Shown piece after piece: positions 60,101 through 64,000 of a DNA stretch of 64,000 bases. The stretch covers positions 11,248,001 through 11,312,000 of the forward strand of contig NC_089735.1 of the NCBI RefSeq assembly GCF_035083965.1. Reading direction: 5' to 3'. Numbering within the stretch: the stretch's first letter is position 1; the number at the start of each line of letters is the position of its first letter. The stretch is from Branchiostoma lanceolatum. Its lineage: Eukaryota; Chordata; Leptocardii; Amphioxiformes; Branchiostomatidae. The notes under the pieces were generated by a model, which saw nothing but the letters and a program-made list of their open reading frames with translations, was not told where the DNA came from and searched no databases. Made by a program: the position numbers and the translations under genes.

Positions 60101-60525
60101 ATCGACCAGTCTCTACCATTCTTTTTTAATAGTCCAAGTAGATCTATGGGTGGCAAAGACCGTATCCAAAGGGCAAACAAGATTGCGAGACTACGCTGGC
60201 TATAGGGAGAATATTTGCCCGGGGACTGAGTTTGGCTAATCTCCACGAAAACATAATTTAACCCATGATGACAGACACCCACCCACACACCCAGCGAAGT
60301 ATATTCGTGCAAGTCTACACCGGACCACAGTTGATCTTTGAGCTCAAAGTTCAATGGTTGTCGATAACATCACGGGACACGCCAGTCTCGTGACTCATTT
60401 GAAATACACAGGCGTCATTAAAAATCCACGACCTACTCCCTAACTAGAAACTTCTAGATTTAGAGAGTCTGTCACGGAACACGATAGTGACCAGCCAGTC
60501 TCATGAGTTCGGTTGTTATCTCTTA
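57140..60525. other. Intergenic, AT-rich, possible promoter near 59.5 kb
   Basis: No family-level coding signal. The region around 59450-59800 is CpG-richer than its surroundings and may be a promoter for IAP copy 2 or for a plus-strand transcript. A perfect kB motif, GGGGATTCCC, is at 59910-59919. Confidence 0.4.
59552..59800 (+). CDS. Possible first exon of an unknown gene
   Basis: An ATG in strong context (AAAATGGCGG) opens a frame of 83 codons up to a donor-like AAG/GTAATT. The start reads MADSQRKASVCVFVLADPVL. I recognise no domain and found no partner exon downstream, where repeats begin. It could equally be chance sequence in a CpG-rich promoter. Confidence 0.15.
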
Positions 60526-61536
60526 TCTCCATGAAAAATGGAGATATTGTTTTGGGTGTGTCTGTCTGTTTGTCTGTCTGTCTATTTGTGTTTCCGGACT
60601 ACTCTAGTCAGCATAACTCAAGAGCCTCTTGATGGATTATGATGATATTTCGCATGTGGGCGGGTGATGTGAAGCCGAAAATCAAGATCGATTTTGGGCC
60701 CCCTGGTATGTGACCTTGGTACTGCAGCAGAACTTCAGATTTTGTATCTTTTGGCCTGGACGTGCTGTGGTCTTGATTTTGGGTGGCAGATAGTTTGTGA
60801 TGTAATAAAGAAGTGGTATAGGTTTGGGCCCCCTAGCAGCTTCCTCTGGAACTGCAGGGGCGTTTTTGTGAAAATCTTCTTAGGAGAATAACTGAACAAA
60901 GGAACGACGGATTCCCTTGATATTTAGTATGCATGTAGCTTAGATAGAGATGTACACATTGAACTGCAAATTATGCTAATTTGGTCTTAATTTGCATAGC
61001 TAATGAGCAAAATCTATATTTGCAGTGTTTTCCATTATAAGACTCAAATACATGTAACGTATGTAGTTCATGAAAAGTGGATCATAAACAGATACCAATT
61101 ATGCAAATAAATTCCTAATCTGCATAATTAATGCAAAACACCATATCTCATCTAATTGGAAAATTATAGGACTGTCAATATGATACTTAGTATGCAGGTA
61201 ACTTTGACAGAGGTATACATAATGAAGTGTAAATTATGCTAATTGTGACTTAATTTGCATAGCTAATGAGGAAAATCTATATTTGCAGTGTTTTTTATTA
61301 TCAGACTCAAATACATGTAACATGTAGTTTATGGAAAGTGGAGCATCAACAGATACCAATTATGCAAATGAATTCCTACTTTGCATAATTAATGCAAAAA
61401 CACCATCATTCATCTAATTGGAAAATTATAGGACCGTCAATATTGCAACATGTGTAAGTTAGATAAAACTGTTTATGACCAAGCATATATTATGCAAATG
61501 TGTAGGTCATTTGCATGAATAGAATTGTTCATGGAG
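60526..61536 (+). mobile_element. AT-rich dispersed element with internal 240-bp duplication
   Basis: It starts ATCTCCATGA and ends TCATGGAGAT, which are exact inverted 10-mers. Early blocks (TTTTGGGCCCCCTGGTATGT, GGTACTGCAGCAGAACTTC) match 38610-38930. The later part holds two tandem copies of about 240 bases (about 60950-61190 and 61205-61440). No coding capacity is seen, so it is non-autonomous. Confidence 0.7.
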
Positions 61537-61560
61537 ATATGAGGTCGTGGAACTCTTGTT

Positions 61561-62439
61561 TATTCAGTGGTTTATTGGAACCGACCACTCACTCGCAGCC
61601 TTACCTTATGACATCGTAAACACCGAAGGAAAGCGGGTCATTAACGTTATTATTATCATACAGCCATTACACGCTCCCTCCGCAGCGTCCTAATAAACAG
61701 CACTATTCCAACACTGAATGCGTGTACGAGTCTTTTCTGGAATACATTATACGCATGAGCGCCAAGTGGCGCGGCGCCTGGGTTCGTCGCACAGACGGTC
61801 CTGGGAAAGAGATCGTATTTTCCGCCAATAGCATGCTGGGAGAAGCAAACTGTCCTGGGAACGTGTTGATTATTGGCGGGAATGCCAAACTCCCTTCCGT
61901 AGCAAACTACCTTCCGTGGCTAAATCCCTTCCGTGACATAACTCCCCTTTGTGACGGGGTATCTAAACAGCGCCAACAGTAAGGTACTTTGTAAATCTTC
62001 GTTTCTCAGAACGTATCACCATTGTACAGCATTTTACCCCCCAAAATCGTCAACTTGCGTCTTGTTTTAGGCCGTGCTAGTTAGAAGAAATAACGGTTAA
62101 GGAAGATCGCCCATTCTGGCGTACTAATTCTGGCGTGCACACATAACTATTCTGAGGATCTGTCAAGAACAAACAAAACAAAAGAAAACAGACAGCTGTG
62201 AATTCTAGAAAGTTTATTTTGTTGAGCTTGATCTGACATAAATTTATTTCTAAGCCCACGATTTAAACCTATGGCTTCTCCGGGGCGCTGGGTACGAGCG
62301 TGCATAAGTACTGTAATCTTACACATCTTGGAGAATTTGTCAAGTCATAACTCAAGTTGAAAGTATAACAGGCCTACTTCTAGTATATCCAGATCCCTCA
62401 GTAAAAATACAATCGTGATCAACGTCCTTGAATTCTGTT
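61561..62439. other. Spacer between inverted elements
   Basis: Contains a plus-strand frame (61722-61982) without recognisable features. Nothing else is supported. Confidence 0.4.
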
Positions 62440-62900
62440 AACTAGAGTTCCACGACCTCATACCTATGCCAAATGATTTTAACCTTTATGACTGAGGTCT
62501 TATGAGTGTATCTCCTCGATTATAAATCGTACAAGTTAATCATCTTTTCCACCCAAATAACAGAAGTTGTCCAAAGTATGAGCTTAAGGTAACTTTTGAT
62601 TTATCATCAATTATGCAAATGAGATCCTTATTAGCATAATCTAATTCAACGACATTCACATTCACATAAATTTCAAATGCCACAAGTATGAAATTTTACC
62701 AGTATGGAATTACTTTAGTTTCTCATTAATTATGCAAATTAGGTCTTCATTTGCATATTTTTTATCAATCAACATTACTCTCTTATTTAGTTACAAATGT
62801 CACATATTGGAATAGTCATATCATGGAACGCAGCGAGTTGTTGACATTTCCTCTTTAATTATGCAAATTAGAATCTGATTTGCATACATAAATTTTAAAT
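62440..62900 (-). mobile_element. Inverted relative of the 60526 element
   Basis: Starts with AGAGTTCCACGACCTCATAC, the reverse complement of the flank at 61534-61556 (ATGAGGTCGTGGAACTCT). It then carries three units of about 120-130 bases, each with AATTATGCAAAT and TTTGCAT. Together with the first element it frames about 0.9 kb. Confidence 0.6.
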
Positions 62901-63183
62901 ACATAAGATATAACTGTATTAGCCTGACGAATTAGCGCACCTAGCGGTCCTTCCATTTTTGGAGCGCCTCCCCCAAACTTTATTCATTACACACATTTTA
63001 CACACATTTCTTCATCAAAGGTACATAGGCAGAGAGAACACAACTGCGTTCCCTCTGAATTGTGTACCATTTGTTACAGATTTCATTAAAATCATTACCA
63101 ATGTACAAAGACAAATACAGAGCTGTTAAAAAAATTCACTGCACTACTTCAAGTCAAGTCAAGTCAAACGGAAAACTGAATGT
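62901..63183. other. LINE 3' flank and short spacer
   Basis: Contains AGCCTGACGAATTAGCGC, similar to 34178-34194, and likely the 3' untranslated part of the LINE on the minus strand. No gene. Confidence 0.4.
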
Positions 63184-64000
63184 TCAGGACCCGGAAGGTA
63201 AGTTGTTGTACAGTCTGATGGCGCAATGTAGGAAGGATTGCTGCAGTCTCTTAGTTCTGGCATAGGGAACAGTGATGTTGTGACTGTTCCTTAGTGTTCT
63301 TCCTGTGGCAGAGTGTCTTAGAGCAGGCACCAGGTCGTGCAAAGGATGGTCAGTTCTCAGCATGGCCTTGAACAGAGTCACAGCAGCGGCTTCTCTTCTC
63401 TCCTTCAGGGAGGGAAGGTCTGGAATGGAGCGCCTGCCACCGCGCGAGATAATCCGGAGGGCGCGCCTCTGCACTCTCTCTATACTGGCTGCCAGCTCCT
63501 CACTGCAACCAACCAAAAGGACGTGCCCGTACTCTAGAACCGGGCGTATGAGACTCAGGTACACTTGGATAAGGTCATCGACACTCATGCCCTGCTTTGC
63601 TAGCAGACGGAGGTAGTGAAGCCTACTCGATGCCTTTGACACCATAGACATCATATGGTCACGCCAGGAAAGTTTGTCATCAAAGATGAAACCGAGCCCT
63701 TTGGCGACTCTGGTGATTGGCACAGGTTCGCCCCCGAGAGACAGAGGCGACAGTACAGGTGGGTGTCTGGTAAAGCAGATCAGCAGCGACTGACTTTTCT
63801 TGCCGTTCAAGAGCATGTCGTTGCGGTCGGCCCAGTTGTCCAGCTGCGTCGCTTCCTCTGTCATAGCATTGTCACTGTCGGCGTTCTCGACGGAAACTGA
63901 TCTTGACAAGCCCACGTCGTCTGCATAACCCACGTCTAAAGTGTTACTGTGGACTGTGGCGCGAGAGCTCATGAACAGAAGAAAAAGATAAGGCGACAAC
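63184..64000 (-). CDS. Non-LTR retrotransposon reverse transcriptase, C-terminal part
   Basis: An open frame of 271 codons enters from the right edge of the window, so it is partial. It shows the end of an RT domain with the catalytic box GYADDVGLS, then LNGKKSQSLLICFTR and LGFIFDDKLSWRDHM. The thumb region follows (LIRPVLEYGHVLLVGCSEEL, IERVQRRALRIISRG) and then a stop. This is the layout of LINE-type elements such as CR1, Jockey or RTE-like families, which copy themselves by target-primed reverse transcription. The visible part has no frameshift or stop, so the copy may be young. The rest, including any endonuclease, lies outside. Confidence 0.9.
   Translation of the reverse strand, partial: LSPYLFLLFMSSRATVHSNTLDVGYADDVGLSRSVSVENADSDNAMTEEATQLDNWADRNDMLLNGKKSQSLLICFTRHPPVLSPLSLGGEPVPITRVAKGLGFIFDDKLSWRDHMMSMVSKASSRLHYLRLLAKQGMSVDDLIQVYLSLIRPVLEYGHVLLVGCSEELAASIERVQRRALRIISRGGRRSIPDLPSLKERREAAAVTLFKAMLRTDHPLHDLVPALRHSATGRTLRNSHNITVPYARTKRLQQSFLHCAIRLYNNLPSGS

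Noticed and set aside
61722-61982. 86-residue plus-strand frame between repeats
   Set aside because: No domain and no splice context.
63305-63900. Plus-strand frames at the right end
   Set aside because: Shadows of the minus-strand reverse transcriptase.

Overview
The window looks like nuclear DNA of an invertebrate chordate, most likely an amphioxus (Branchiostoma). This is inferred from short GT-AG exons, AT-rich introns, XIAP-like and CYP3/5-like genes, and many decayed non-LTR, SINE-like and foldback elements. No species was confirmed by a search. There are no operons, ribosome binding sites or CRISPR arrays. All gene models below were assembled by eye by joining exons across splice sites with matching phase. 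Each main model gives one uninterrupted reading frame.

Layout. 0.5-3.3 kb: two small minus-strand genes that I do not recognise, one of them a 107-residue secreted protein. 4.1-7.8 kb: an F-box/LRR-like protein on the minus strand (six exons, 535 aa). 9.2-10.5 kb: a secreted protein with two LDL-receptor class A modules and a very basic tail (172 aa). 12.6-25.5 kb: two tandem SLC7 light-chain amino-acid transporters (475 and 522 aa) with ten exons each and identical intron phases. 28.3-30.5 kb: a CHK/EcKinase-like kinase (402 aa) with a decayed retrotransposon in its last intron. 32.4-44.6 kb: a cytochrome P450 of the CYP3/CYP5 type (14 exons, 519 aa) whose introns are full of repeats. 46.7-57.1 kb: two tandem minus-strand inhibitor-of-apoptosis genes with three BIR domains, a UBA and a RING (638 and 711 aa). 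57-64 kb: no convincing gene. It holds AT-rich dispersed elements rich in the octamer ATGCAAAT and the end of a reverse transcriptase that runs out of the window.

The genes do not form one pathway. Two local themes stand out. One is tandem duplication, with signs of later gene conversion in the SLC7 pair. The other is the IAP pair, which should link caspase inhibition with ubiquitin ligation and shares a one-residue insertion in the BIR3 zinc knuckle. I found no clearly new biological system. The most novel leads are the unrecognised secreted protein at 2.4-3.3 kb, the LDLRa protein with a cationic tail, a MITE nested inside another MITE in a P450 intron, and a transposon-borne cluster of POU octamers at 61-63 kb.
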